DNA from: DATGZH01 sp035297265
GTDB taxonomy: Bacteria; Actinomycetota; Acidimicrobiia; Acidimicrobiales; RAAP-2
Reading direction: 5' to 3'
DNA length: 45,963 nt
Assembly: GCA_035297265.1 (NCBI GenBank)
Contig: DATGZH010000011.1
Coordinates: 1-45,963 of the forward strand
Position numbers and translations under genes: made by a program. Shown here piece after piece: positions 8,397 to 16,225 of the stretch. The notes under the pieces were generated by a model. It ran no database searches, was not told the DNA's origin, and saw only the letters and a program-made list of their open reading frames with translations. Each line of letters opens with the position of its first letter. Position 1 is the first letter of the stretch.

Positions 8397-10058
8397 TCAG
8401 AGCACCCGGTCCGCCGTAGCCCGATCGAGGGCGGCGGCGTCGGCCTCCTCGAGGCGCCGGTAGGGGGCGGTGGGCTCGGGTCGCCACCAGACCGGATCGG
8501 GGCCGTGCCAGCGCTCGGAGCGGAGCACCCGCTTCAGGACCTTGGCGGTGGCGGTGACCGGCAGCTCGTCGGCCACCCGGACGAAGCGGGGCGCCCACTT
8601 GGTGCCGAGGTCGGGCTGCTCGGCCAAGAACCCGGCGAAGAAGATGGGGTCGAAGTCGGCCCCCGGGCGCAGCTGGAGGGCGGCCATGACCGAGTCGCCG
8701 ACCACGGGGTCGGGCACGGGGTAGACGGCGGCGAGCACGACGTCGGGGTAGCGGAGGAGGATGCGCTCGACCGGCGCGGCGGCGAAGTTCTCGCCGTCCA
8801 CCCTGAGCCAGTCCCCGCCCCGGCCGGCGAAGTAGATGAAGCCGGCCTCGTCCCGGTAGGCGAGGTCGCCGGTCCAGTACCAGCCGTCCCGGGTGCGTTC
8901 CCGCTCGGCCTCCTCGTTGTGCCAGTAGCCCTCGAAGCCGGCTGTTCCGCGCTTGTCGACGAGCTCGCCGATGGCCTCCTCGGGGTTGAGGAGGCGGCCG
9001 GCGTCGTCGAAGCGGGCCGGCGGACGCTCCTCCCCGGTGCCCGGGTCGACGATGACGGTCTCGGACTCCGGGCGGGCCCGGCCGAGGGCACCCGGCGGCG
9101 TGTCGGGCGTGCGCGACACCGTGGCGCCCCCCTCGGTCGAGCCGTAGGAGTCGGTGACCGTGCACCCGAAGCGCTCGGCGAAGCGCTCGGCGTCGCGGAT
9201 CGTGCCCTCGTTCCCGAACGTCCGGACGAGGGGGTTGTCGGCGTCGTCGGGGCGTTCGGGCGTGGCGAGGATGTAGGCGAGGGGCTTGCCCACATAGTTG
9301 AAGTAGGTCACGCCGAAGCGCCGGACGTCGTCCAGGAACCCCGACGCGCTGAACTTCCCGCCGGTCGGGAGGGCCGCCGTCGACCCGGCGTAGAGCGCGG
9401 GCGACCAGCCGACCATGAGCGCGTTGCTGTGGAACAGCGGCATGGCCAGGTAGCAGACGTCCTCGCTCGTGAGCGACATCATGTTGACGAGATGCTGAGC
9501 GATGCCGGCCATGCGGCCCTGGGTGCAGCGGCAGGCCTTCGGCGCACCGGAGGTCCCCGACGTGAAGAGCAGCCACCCGAGCGAGCGCGGGTTGACGCCG
9601 GTCGCGGCCGGGTCCGGCGGCGCCGCGCCGGTGAAGGGGGAGAGGGTCGCCCTCGCCTCGGGCGTGTCGACGACGAGCACCCGGTCGCTCGCCGACCCGG
9701 CCGTCCCGAAGGCCGGCCCGAGGTCGAGTCCCTCGACGAGGGGGAGCAGCGACGTGCTCGTGACGAGGAGCTGCACCTCGGTGTGGGCCAGGTCCCGGGC
9801 GAGCTCGTCGCCCCGGTGGGTCGGGTTGGCCCCGACCACGACGGCGCCGGTGAGGGCCGCGGCCCCGAGGAAGAAGACGAACTCGGGGGAGTTGCCGAGG
9901 AGGACGGCGACGTGGAACGGGCCGGGTCGGCGCCGGTCGGCCAGCCAGGCGGCCCGGGCCGAGGCGGCCGCCGTCACCTCGGCGTGTGACAGCGCGCCCT
10001 CGGCGGAGACGAGACCCACCCCCTGGTCGTCCCGCCGCTCGAGCACGACCTCAGCCAT
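8397..10058 (-). CDS. fadD17: Acyl-CoA synthetase, FadD17-like
   Basis: A 553-residue ANL-superfamily ligase (AMP-forming). The P-loop LLFTSGTSGAPK is at about 163-174. The segments MPLFHSNALMVGW, GGKFSASGFLDDVRRFG and YNYVGKPLAYILATPERPD (abbreviated), and the motif YWTGDLAYRD, match mycobacterial FadD17 from end to end as I remember it. FadD17 activates shortened sterol side-chain acids to CoA thioesters. That fits the igr-like operon 1.5 kb away and the operator-like palindrome in its upstream region. The ATG at 10058 is preferred over an upstream GTG (10124), which would overlap the palindrome. The A10 lysine region reads TATAKVLKR, with alanine where most ligases have glycine. A paralogue lies at 42256-43920. 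Confidence 0.88.
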   Translation of the reverse strand: MAEVVLERRDDQGVGLVSAEGALSHAEVTAAASARAAWLADRRRPGPFHVAVLLGNSPEFVFFLGAAALTGAVVVGANPTHRGDELARDLAHTEVQLLVTSTSLLPLVEGLDLGPAFGTAGSASDRVLVVDTPEARATLSPFTGAAPPDPAATGVNPRSLGWLLFTSGTSGAPKACRCTQGRMAGIAQHLVNMMSLTSEDVCYLAMPLFHSNALMVGWSPALYAGSTAALPTGGKFSASGFLDDVRRFGVTYFNYVGKPLAYILATPERPDDADNPLVRTFGNEGTIRDAERFAERFGCTVTDSYGSTEGGATVSRTPDTPPGALGRARPESETVIVDPGTGEERPPARFDDAGRLLNPEEAIGELVDKRGTAGFEGYWHNEEAERERTRDGWYWTGDLAYRDEAGFIYFAGRGGDWLRVDGENFAAAPVERILLRYPDVVLAAVYPVPDPVVGDSVMAALQLRPGADFDPIFFAGFLAEQPDLGTKWAPRFVRVADELPVTATAKVLKRVLRSERWHGPDPVWWRPEPTAPYRRLEEADAAALDRATADRVL

Positions 10059-10116
10059 GGTGGACGGTGCTTCTTTCACGACCTCGACTCTCTCACCTGG
10101 GGAAATACGAGATAAC

Positions 10117-10130
10117 TGTAACACGTTGCA
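10117..10130. promoter_or_regulatory. KstR-like operator candidate between fadD17 and LLM gene
   Basis: TGTAACACGTTGCA is a near-palindrome with the core AAC-AC-GTT, in the 101-bp divergent region. It is also part of a larger inverted repeat: TAACACG (10119-10125) and CGTGTTA (10144-10150), 18 bases apart. The right arm overlaps the probable -10 of the rightward gene, so binding could repress both genes. Confidence 0.55.
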
Positions 10131-10148
10131 CTTTAGAGGGGCCCGTGT

Positions 10149-10154
10149 TACCGT
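10149..10154 (+). promoter_or_regulatory. Probable -10 (TACCGT) for leaderless LLM gene
   Basis: TACCGT ends five bases before the ATG at 10160, and no Shine-Dalgarno sequence is present. It overlaps the right arm of the TAACACG/CGTGTTA inverted repeat. Confidence 0.4.
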
Positions 10155-10159
10155 GCCGC

Positions 10160-11290
10160 ATGGAGTTCGGAATCTTCAACGCGGTCAGTCTGCTGCCTCG
10201 GTTCAAGGAGGCGCACGGCGAAGGGTCCGAGCACCGGCGGATCCTCGACGAGGTGCGGTTCATCCAGGCCGCCGACCGGGCCGGGTTCAAGTACGCCTGG
10301 GCCTCCGAGCACCACTTCCTCACCGACTACTCCCACCTCTCGGCGAGCGAGTCCTTCCTCGCCTTCGTGGCGGCCAAGACCGAGCGCATCCATCTCGGGT
10401 CGGGCATCTTCAACCTCACCCCGCCGGTCAACCACCCGGCGCGTATCGCCGAGCGGGTGGCCATGCTCGACCACCTGAGCGAGGGGCGCTTCGAGTTCGG
10501 CACCGGCCGGGGCTCGTCGACCACCGAGCAGAAGGGCTTCGGCATCGAGGAGCAGGAGCTGACGAAGGAGATGGTGGCCGAGACGCTGCCCGAGATCGTC
10601 CGCATGTGGCGGGAGACCGACTATTCGTTCGACGGTCGCTTCTTCACGATGCCCACGAGGAATGTCCTCCCGAAGCCCTACACCCAGCCGCACCCGCCCC
10701 TCTGGATGGCCGCCGGCAGCCCGAGCACGTTCGAGCTCGCGGCCAAGCTCGGCGTCGGGGTCCTCTGCTTCGCCTTCGGGGCCCCTGAGATGTTCACCGA
10801 GCTCATCGCCGGCTACAAGGAGGCCATCAAGGACGCCGAGCCCGTCGGCGGCTACATCAACAACAACGTGATGATCACGACCCAGATGCTGTGCCTCGAG
10901 GACGGCGCCCGGGCCCGGGAGGCCTTCCTGCAGGGCGACAGCAACTACCACCTGAGCCTCGTCTACCGCTACCTCGACACGTTCCCCCGGCCGAAGAGCA
11001 TCCCGGAGTGGCCCGCCGTCATCCCGGCCACTCCGCCCGAGGCCCTCGACGCCATGATCGCCGACGGCCTCGTGGCCATCGGCGACCCCGAGGAGGCGAG
11101 CAAGACGATCGCCCGCTTCGCCGCCACCGGTGCCGACCAGCTGGCCTTCGGGATGCTCTCCTCCTCCATGCCCATCGAGGTCTGCGAGGAGGCCGTGGCC
11201 ACCTTCGGGCGCCACGTCCTGCCCCGGTTCGACAAGGACCCCGAACACTCGACCACCCGCCAGCGGCAGGAGCAGCTCGCCGCCGTTTGA
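10160..11290 (+). CDS. LLM-class flavin/F420-dependent oxidoreductase
   Basis: A 376-residue full-length luciferase-like monooxygenase fold protein. It begins MEFGIFNAVSLLPRFKEAHGEGSEHRRILDEVRF, with the hallmark FKYAWASEHHFLTDYSHLS and then GRFEFGTGRGSSTTEQKGFGIEE, typical of the bacterial-luciferase alpha-like branch. The cofactor (FMN or F420) and substrate cannot be decided from sequence. It is divergent from the fadD17-like gene and shares its operator-like region, so co-regulation with sterol side-chain catabolism is likely. The ATG at 10160 is chosen because homology begins there; upstream in-frame sequence is unlike the family. Confidence 0.9.
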   Translation: MEFGIFNAVSLLPRFKEAHGEGSEHRRILDEVRFIQAADRAGFKYAWASEHHFLTDYSHLSASESFLAFVAAKTERIHLGSGIFNLTPPVNHPARIAERVAMLDHLSEGRFEFGTGRGSSTTEQKGFGIEEQELTKEMVAETLPEIVRMWRETDYSFDGRFFTMPTRNVLPKPYTQPHPPLWMAAGSPSTFELAAKLGVGVLCFAFGAPEMFTELIAGYKEAIKDAEPVGGYINNNVMITTQMLCLEDGARAREAFLQGDSNYHLSLVYRYLDTFPRPKSIPEWPAVIPATPPEALDAMIADGLVAIGDPEEASKTIARFAATGADQLAFGMLSSSMPIEVCEEAVATFGRHVLPRFDKDPEHSTTRQRQEQLAAV

Positions 11291-11412
11291 CCTCCTCGGG
11301 GGTGGCCGACCCCTGTCGGGCGGCGGCGTGTCGTAACCTTTTCGCAATACAACGCCGCGGCGCCGCCGCGAGCCCGCCGCCGTGCCGGCTGCCCCAGCCA
11401 GAGGAGCCCTCG

Positions 11413-12342
11413 TTGTCCGCGCTCTCGCCCACCCCACGCCCAGCTCGAACGGGTCGCCTGGTCGCCCGGACGGCGGCCGTGGCCGTCGCCGCCGTCCTCG
11501 GGCTCGCCGTCGCTCCCGTCGCCGGGGCGAGCGGCCAAGGAGGCGCCCCCGCCGGGTACGTGGCCCTCGGCGACTCCTACGCCTCGGGGCCGCTGATCCC
11601 CGGTCAGCTGCCGGACCCCGTCGCCTGCCTGCGCTCGGACCACAACTACCCGCACCTGGTGGCGGCGGCCCTCGGCCTCCAGCTCACCGACGAGAGCTGT
11701 TCGGGCGCCACGACGGCCGCGGTCGAGTCGCCCGAGACGGTGGTCGGGGGGACCAACCCCGCGCAGATCGACGGCCTCAACGACGCCACGGCCGTCGTCA
11801 CGGTCACGCTCGGTGGCGACAACCTCGGCTTCGTCAGCCTGATCGAACACTGCCTGGCCCTGAGCCCGCTCGGCCCCACCCGGGTGGGGCGCACCTGCCG
11901 GTCCCACTACGACGGAGCGGGCGGCGACCAGCTGGCCCAGGCCGTCGCGGCCCTGGCCCCCAAGGACGACGCCGTGCTCCAGGCCATCCGGGCCGCCGCG
12001 CCCTCGGCCAAGGTGTTCGTAGTCGGCTACCCCGACCTCCTCCCGTCGGGCACCGGCTGCTGGCCGACCGTGCCCTTCACCCGGGCCGACGTCCCCTACC
12101 TCCGGGCCACCGAGCTCGAGCTCGACCAGATGCTCCGGGCCGAGGCCGAGGCCAACCACGACGTCTACGTCGACACCTACACGGCGAGCGAGGGCCACGG
12201 GGCCTGTGCTCCGGCCTCCTCCCGCTGGATCGAGCCCCTCGTCCCGCACTCCCTCGCCGCACCGTTCCACCCGAACGCCACGGGGGAGGCGGCCCTGGCC
12301 GGTCTGGTCGACCAGGCCATGCGGGCCGACGGGGTTCGCTGA
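11413..12342 (+). CDS. Secreted SGNH/GDSL hydrolase (lipase/esterase)
   Basis: A 309-residue exported hydrolase. The N-terminal 40 residues form a signal peptide (arginines, then AAVAVAAVLGLAVAPVAGASG). Block I is VALGDSYASG with the catalytic serine, followed by CSGATT, block III TVTLGGDNLGF, and near the C-terminus AAPFHPNATGEAALA carrying the DxxH-type histidine. This matches the Streptomyces-type secreted SGNH lipases. Cysteine pairs (CLRSDHNYP..SC; HC..TC; GC..AC) suggest three disulfides. The start is a TTG at 11413 with GAGGAG (11401-11406) six bases upstream. A possible -10, TAACCT, lies at 11334-11339. The substrate could be a lipid or acyl sugar; nothing local tells which. Confidence 0.88.
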   Translation: MSALSPTPRPARTGRLVARTAAVAVAAVLGLAVAPVAGASGQGGAPAGYVALGDSYASGPLIPGQLPDPVACLRSDHNYPHLVAAALGLQLTDESCSGATTAAVESPETVVGGTNPAQIDGLNDATAVVTVTLGGDNLGFVSLIEHCLALSPLGPTRVGRTCRSHYDGAGGDQLAQAVAALAPKDDAVLQAIRAAAPSAKVFVVGYPDLLPSGTGCWPTVPFTRADVPYLRATELELDQMLRAEAEANHDVYVDTYTASEGHGACAPASSRWIEPLVPHSLAAPFHPNATGEAALAGLVDQAMRADGVR

Positions 12343-12407
12343 TTCCCCTACTGCTAGGGCCCGCCGCGGCCGAGTAGCCTCGGGCGCAGCTCAGGGGGAA
12401 CGGAAAG

Positions 12408-13544
12408 GTGGGATCCAGTTCCATCGTCGACGAGCTGATACAGCTCGCACTCGGGACGGCCGACTTCGAAGACGAAGAGCGCTGGGCCGCGCTCCGGGAG
12501 CTCCACGCCCACGGGGGGCCCGCGGTGTTCGACCGGGCGTCGGAGCTGGTGGCCTCGGACGACGTGCGCCGGCGGGTGCTCGGGGCCGACCTCCTCTCGG
12601 ACCTCGGACGGCGCTCGGGCACCGACGAGCGCTATCCCGGCAAGGAGGTCGACCGGGCGCTGCGATCCCGTGCGGTCGACCTCCTCCTCGATCTCGCCCA
12701 CGACCCCGAGGCGGTGGTGGCCGCGGCGGCGGTGCGAGGGCTCGGGCAGCTCGAGGACCAACGGGGACTTCCGACGGTCCTCGATCTCGCCGACCACCCC
12801 GAGGCCGGCGTCCGGGCCGCCGTGGCCTGGGCGTTGCCGTCCCTCCTCCCGGTCGTCCACGAGGCGGCCCGCCCCCGGCTGGGCGACGACGCCAAGGCGG
12901 TGGCGGTCCTCGTCCGCCTGGCCGACGACGTCGACGACGACGTGCGCGACTGGGCCCTCTTCGACCTCGGCACCGTGCTCGACGTCGATACCGAAGAGGT
13001 CCGGGCGCTGCTCGCAGGTCACCTCGACGACCCGAGCGAGGAGGCGAGGACCGAGGCACTCCTCGGTCTCGCCCGTCGCGGCGACGAGCGAGCCGTCCCG
13101 GTCGTCCTCGACGGGCTCGCGGCCATCGAAGTCGAGCGGGCCATGGTCGAGGCGGCGGCGCACCTCGGTGACGACCGCTTCGCCCGGCCCCTCCGGCGCC
13201 TCGAGGCCTGGTGGTTCGAGGACCCCGAGCTCCTGCGAACGGCCATCGTCAACTGCGAGCCTTCGGCCCGGGCCCGCCGCGAGACGCGCGAGGAGCTCCT
13301 CCGGCGTTCGGTGCTGCGGGAGCTGCGCCGGCGCGACCGGTCCACCGACTTCTCGGTGGCCATCCTCGTGGCGCCGCTCGACTTCGAGCGGCTCGTCCAC
13401 GTGGCCTGGAGCACCCCCGAGGGACGCTCAGGCCAGGTCTGGATGAGCGTGGCCGGGTTGCTCGCCCGCTCCGACGACGACGTGGTGACCGCAGCGCGCA
13501 CCCTCGCCGAAGAAGTGCGCCAGGCGGTCGAGCGGGCGAACTGA
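12408..13544 (+). CDS. HEAT-repeat protein
   Basis: A 378-residue soluble protein made largely of HEAT-type helical pairs from about residue 40 to 260. Recurrent units include VVAAAAVRGLGQLEDQRGLPTVLDLA, HPEAGVRAAVAWALPSLL (split here), VDDDVRDWALFDLGTVL and SEEARTEALLGLARRGD. The C-terminal 120 residues are less regular. Such proteins usually serve as binding scaffolds, and no catalytic motif is seen. The GTG at 12408 has GGGGGA nearby and a possible -10 (TAGCCT, 12375-12380). It stands alone between the hydrolase and a convergent chrA gene. Confidence 0.85.
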   Translation: MGSSSIVDELIQLALGTADFEDEERWAALRELHAHGGPAVFDRASELVASDDVRRRVLGADLLSDLGRRSGTDERYPGKEVDRALRSRAVDLLLDLAHDPEAVVAAAAVRGLGQLEDQRGLPTVLDLADHPEAGVRAAVAWALPSLLPVVHEAARPRLGDDAKAVAVLVRLADDVDDDVRDWALFDLGTVLDVDTEEVRALLAGHLDDPSEEARTEALLGLARRGDERAVPVVLDGLAAIEVERAMVEAAAHLGDDRFARPLRRLEAWWFEDPELLRTAIVNCEPSARARRETREELLRRSVLRELRRRDRSTDFSVAILVAPLDFERLVHVAWSTPEGRSGQVWMSVAGLLARSDDDVVTAARTLAEEVRQAVERAN

Positions 13545-13558
13545 AGGCGGGCCCGGTC

Positions 13559-14764
13559 TCAGGCGAGGACGGGCAGACCGGCGAACGCCGCGAGCAGCCC
13601 GAGGAACCCCGCGGCAAGGAGCGCGCTCACTACGCCCCGCCGGAGGGCCAGCAGCCAGACGGCGGCCAGTCCGAGGACGCCCACCTGCCACACGTGCGAC
13701 AAGGCGAGGCCGAGTGGGATGGCCGAGCCGGCGATCGCCCCGATGGCCGCCGGACCTGACCCGCGAAGGAAGCTCTGAGCCCGCACGTTGGTCCGGAGGC
13801 GCTCGAACTGTCGGGCTCCGGCGAGGATGAAGGCGAACGACGGGGCGAACGCCACCACTGCGGCGAGGAGGGCCGCCCCGATGCCGCCGGCGGCGTAACC
13901 GACGGCCGACACCGTCTGGACCACGGGGCCCGGGGTGATCTGTCCGAGGGCCACGGCGTTCAAGAACTGGCCGCCGGTCATCCAGTGGTAGTGGTGCACC
14001 GCGTCGGCCTGCATGAGCGGCACGATGACGAAGCCGCCGCCGAACGAGAGGGCGCCCACCTTGAAGGCCACCCAGGCCACCGCGCCGAGGCCGCCGACCA
14101 TCATCACGGCCGGGAGGAGGAAGGGGAGCAACATCGAGGTCCGCTCGGTCGGCGCGGCCGAGGGCCAGGACCGCACGATGAGCTCGATCAGGCCGCAGCC
14201 GAGCAGCACGACCACGAGGAACGGGCCGATGGTCGCGGCGGCCGCACCGCCGGCCACGACGTAGAGCACCCAGCGCACCCGCGGGCCGTTCTCACTCGCA
14301 CTGAGGCCCCGCCAGCTGCCCGGGACGAGACCGGCCGCCGCTTGGAGGGCCACCGCCGGGACGGCCGCCCCGAAGCCGGCGGCAATGCCGCTCACCCAGT
14401 GCGGTGGATGGCTGCGGAGGAAGAGCACCGAGAGGAGGAGGATGAAGACGAGGCCGGGGACGATGAACATGAAGCCGCCGACGAGGCCGCCGAGCGTGCG
14501 GCGGAGGCGCCAGGCGCAGAAGATAGCGAGCTGCGTCGAGGCCGGACCCGGCAGGAGGTTGGTGGCCGCGATGGCGTGCTCGAAGTCCTCGTCGGAGATC
14601 CAGCCCCGATCGACCACGCACAGCTCTCGCAAGAGCGAGATGTGGGCCGGTGGACCCCCGAAGCCGATGGTGCCGATGCGGCCCCACTCGCGCGCGATGG
14701 TGGTGAGCGGGACCGGCGGGGTAGACGTCGATCGTGGCTCGGCATCGGCATCGTCGGGCGCCAC
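13559..14764 (-). CDS. chrA: Chromate-type transporter (two-domain CHR family)
   Basis: A 401-residue polytopic membrane protein with two homologous CHR halves. The N-terminal half has IGTIGFGGPPAHISLL and NLLPGPASTQLAIF. The C-terminal half has VGALSFGGGFVIVPLMQ and ALGQITPGPVVQTVSAVGY. This is the full-length bidomain form, expected to export chromate (or take up sulfate-like oxyanions) by proton coupling. No chrB or other resistance gene is nearby, so the substrate is uncertain. The start is the GTG at 14764, with a -10-like TACGAT six bases upstream and no Shine-Dalgarno. Only 23 bp separate it from the divergent nucleotidyltransferase gene. It converges with the HEAT gene at a 14-bp gap. 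Confidence 0.88.
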   Translation of the reverse strand: MAPDDADAEPRSTSTPPVPLTTIAREWGRIGTIGFGGPPAHISLLRELCVVDRGWISDEDFEHAIAATNLLPGPASTQLAIFCAWRLRRTLGGLVGGFMFIVPGLVFILLLSVLFLRSHPPHWVSGIAAGFGAAVPAVALQAAAGLVPGSWRGLSASENGPRVRWVLYVVAGGAAAATIGPFLVVVLLGCGLIELIVRSWPSAAPTERTSMLLPFLLPAVMMVGGLGAVAWVAFKVGALSFGGGFVIVPLMQADAVHHYHWMTGGQFLNAVALGQITPGPVVQTVSAVGYAAGGIGAALLAAVVAFAPSFAFILAGARQFERLRTNVRAQSFLRGSGPAAIGAIAGSAIPLGLALSHVWQVGVLGLAAVWLLALRRGVVSALLAAGFLGLLAAFAGLPVLA

Positions 14765-14770
14765 CGGCGC

Positions 14771-14776
14771 ATCGTA
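14771..14776 (-). promoter_or_regulatory. Probable -10 (TACGAT) for leaderless chrA
   Basis: On the minus strand TACGAT is followed by six bases and the chrA GTG. The site lies within the 23-bp gap to the divergent gene, just before that gene's Shine-Dalgarno, so transcription of the two genes must start almost on top of each other. Confidence 0.4.
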
Positions 14777-14787
14777 AGGGGTCAGGG

Positions 14788-15555
14788 TTGAACGAGACCG
14801 AGATGGAGCAATTGGCGGACCGCCTGGCCGCGCTGCCCGGGGTCGTCGCGGTGACCCTCGGCGGCTCGCGGGCCGTCGGCAACGCCCGGCCCGACTCGGA
14901 CTGGGACGTCGGCCTGTACTACCGGGGCACGATCGACCCGGCTGACGTCGAAGCCCTCGGCTGGCCCGGCCGAGTGACGGGGCCGGGCGGGTGGGGTCCC
15001 GTGGTGAACGGCGGGGCTTGGCTCACCGTCGACGGGGCCAACGTGGACCTGTGTTACCGGGACCTGGACGAGGTCTTGCACTGGGTGGAGGAAGCGAAGG
15101 CGGGACGGTTCCGCATCGAGCGGCTCTCGACGCACTCGGTGGGGATCCCCACCTATGTCCTCGTCGGTGAGCTCGCGGTGAACAGGGTGCTGGTCGGGGA
15201 GCTACCCAGGCCCGCGTTCCCGGACGCCTTGACGACATCCGCACCGGCCGTCTGGCGGAGCTTCGTCGGGATGACGCTCTACATGGCCTCGGTCCATGCC
15301 ACTCGGGGAGACGTGACCGCCACGGTGACCCTCCTCGGACAGGCTGTGCTCGGTGAAGCTCACGCCCGGCTCGCGGCCTCACGTGAATGGGCGCTGAACG
15401 AAAAGGGCATCGCGGAGCGAGCCGGCTTGGCCGAGGCGCACCCTGTGCTGGCCGCGGTCGGGATCTCGCCTGAGGACCTCGAGGCCACCGTCAGACGGAT
15501 GAGCCAGGTGCTGGCGGTGGCTCCAGCCGCGCTTCGTGTTGAACCCGGACCCTGA
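14788..15555 (+). CDS. Nucleotidyltransferase-fold protein (MNT/aminoglycoside-type)
   Basis: A 255-residue protein with the polymerase-beta-like nucleotidyltransferase signature GGSRAVGNARPDSDWDVGLY at about 24-43 (GSxA...DSDxD) and a third acidic position in the later strand GANVDLCYRD. The C-terminal part is helical, with WRSFVGMTLYMASVHATRGDV, as in kanamycin-nucleotidyltransferase-like and DUF4037-like proteins. It may transfer a nucleotide to a small molecule or protein; no partner HEPN gene is adjacent. The start is a TTG at 14788 with AAGGGG six bases upstream; an ATG at 14803 is the alternative. Confidence 0.75.
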   Translation: MNETEMEQLADRLAALPGVVAVTLGGSRAVGNARPDSDWDVGLYYRGTIDPADVEALGWPGRVTGPGGWGPVVNGGAWLTVDGANVDLCYRDLDEVLHWVEEAKAGRFRIERLSTHSVGIPTYVLVGELAVNRVLVGELPRPAFPDALTTSAPAVWRSFVGMTLYMASVHATRGDVTATVTLLGQAVLGEAHARLAASREWALNEKGIAERAGLAEAHPVLAAVGISPEDLEATVRRMSQVLAVAPAALRVEPGP

Positions 15556-15596
15556 CGGCCCGAAGCTCGGCGTGGCGTCAGGACGCTGTCGTTCCT

Positions 15597-15893
15597 CTAC
15601 GAAACGGCTGTCCGAAGCCGCTCGGCCACCTCTTCGACCCTGTTGACGATGAACGCGGCTGAACGGTCGGTGGTGCTGACCAGCAACGTCCGGCGTATTC
15701 CCGCCGGCGCCATCTGCGAGGACGCCGGCTGGATCCGAATCTCTCGAACATTCCGGAGCTCGGTCGACCAGCCATCGGCGCGGAGCCATCGTTCGATCCG
15801 ATTCGGCCGGAACTCCAGGCGGGATCCCACGATGTGCAATCTGCCGCCTACGGCACGCCGACCGACGACCATGTTGGCCCGCCAGGAGTCCAC
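15597..15893 (-). CDS. Small GRAM/PH-like domain protein
   Basis: A 98-residue protein. The stretch RANMVVGRRAVGGRLHIVGSRLEFRPNRIER fits the opening of GRAM domains (Axxxxx..vGGxLxlTxxRLxFxPN), followed by strand-rich sequence and a C-terminal helix VEEVAERLRTAV. GRAM/PH-like folds bind lipids or proteins. The GTG at 15893 is the likely start. No signal or membrane segment is present. The stretch from 15.55 to 16.2 kb has visibly lower GC and weaker codon bias than its surroundings, so these small genes may be recent arrivals. Confidence 0.6.
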   Translation of the reverse strand: MDSWRANMVVGRRAVGGRLHIVGSRLEFRPNRIERWLRADGWSTELRNVREIRIQPASSQMAPAGIRRTLLVSTTDRSAAFIVNRVEEVAERLRTAVS

Positions 15894-15917
15894 GTCAGCG
15901 CAGCCACGTGCCGGGAT

Positions 15918-16094
15918 CTAGTACTCCGGTGGCCCGACAGCAGAACGTCTGGTCCATAGGACGACGAACCCGACCAGCAACGTGACGATCACGACCAATG
16001 AGAGGATGACCACGATCCAATCGACCGAGACCGTCGTTCTCGAATAGACGACGTGTTTGCCGACCTTGATCGAGGCGCCGATCACATTGACCAT
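15918..16094 (-). CDS. Small single-pass membrane protein of unknown function
   Basis: A 58-residue ORF starting at the ATG at 16094 with GAGG seven bases upstream. The sequence is MVNVIGASIKVGKHVVYSRT followed by a hydrophobic helix of about 24 residues (DWIVVILSLVVIVTLLVGFVVLW) and a short charged tail. No family is recognised. The good ribosome site and clean membrane helix support it as real. It lies between the GRAM-like gene and the large membrane protein, all on the same strand. Confidence 0.55.
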   Translation of the reverse strand: MVNVIGASIKVGKHVVYSRTTVSVDWIVVILSLVVIVTLLVGFVVLWTRRSAVGPPEY

Positions 16095-16225
16095 CAACAC
16101 ACCTCATTCGGCCGCTGGGGTCGAGTCCCAGCACAACAGCCCATCGCCGACGTCGACGACCGAGCGGGTCACCATAGTTGGAGGTTGCGACTCGGTCGTG
16201 ATGCACATCCCTGGCGGCACAGAGC

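Noticed and set aside
12343..12407. CTACTGCTAG-type sequence after the SGNH hydrolase as a terminator or tRNA fragment
   Set aside because: No stem of useful length and no cloverleaf; no tRNA-like gene was found anywhere in the window.
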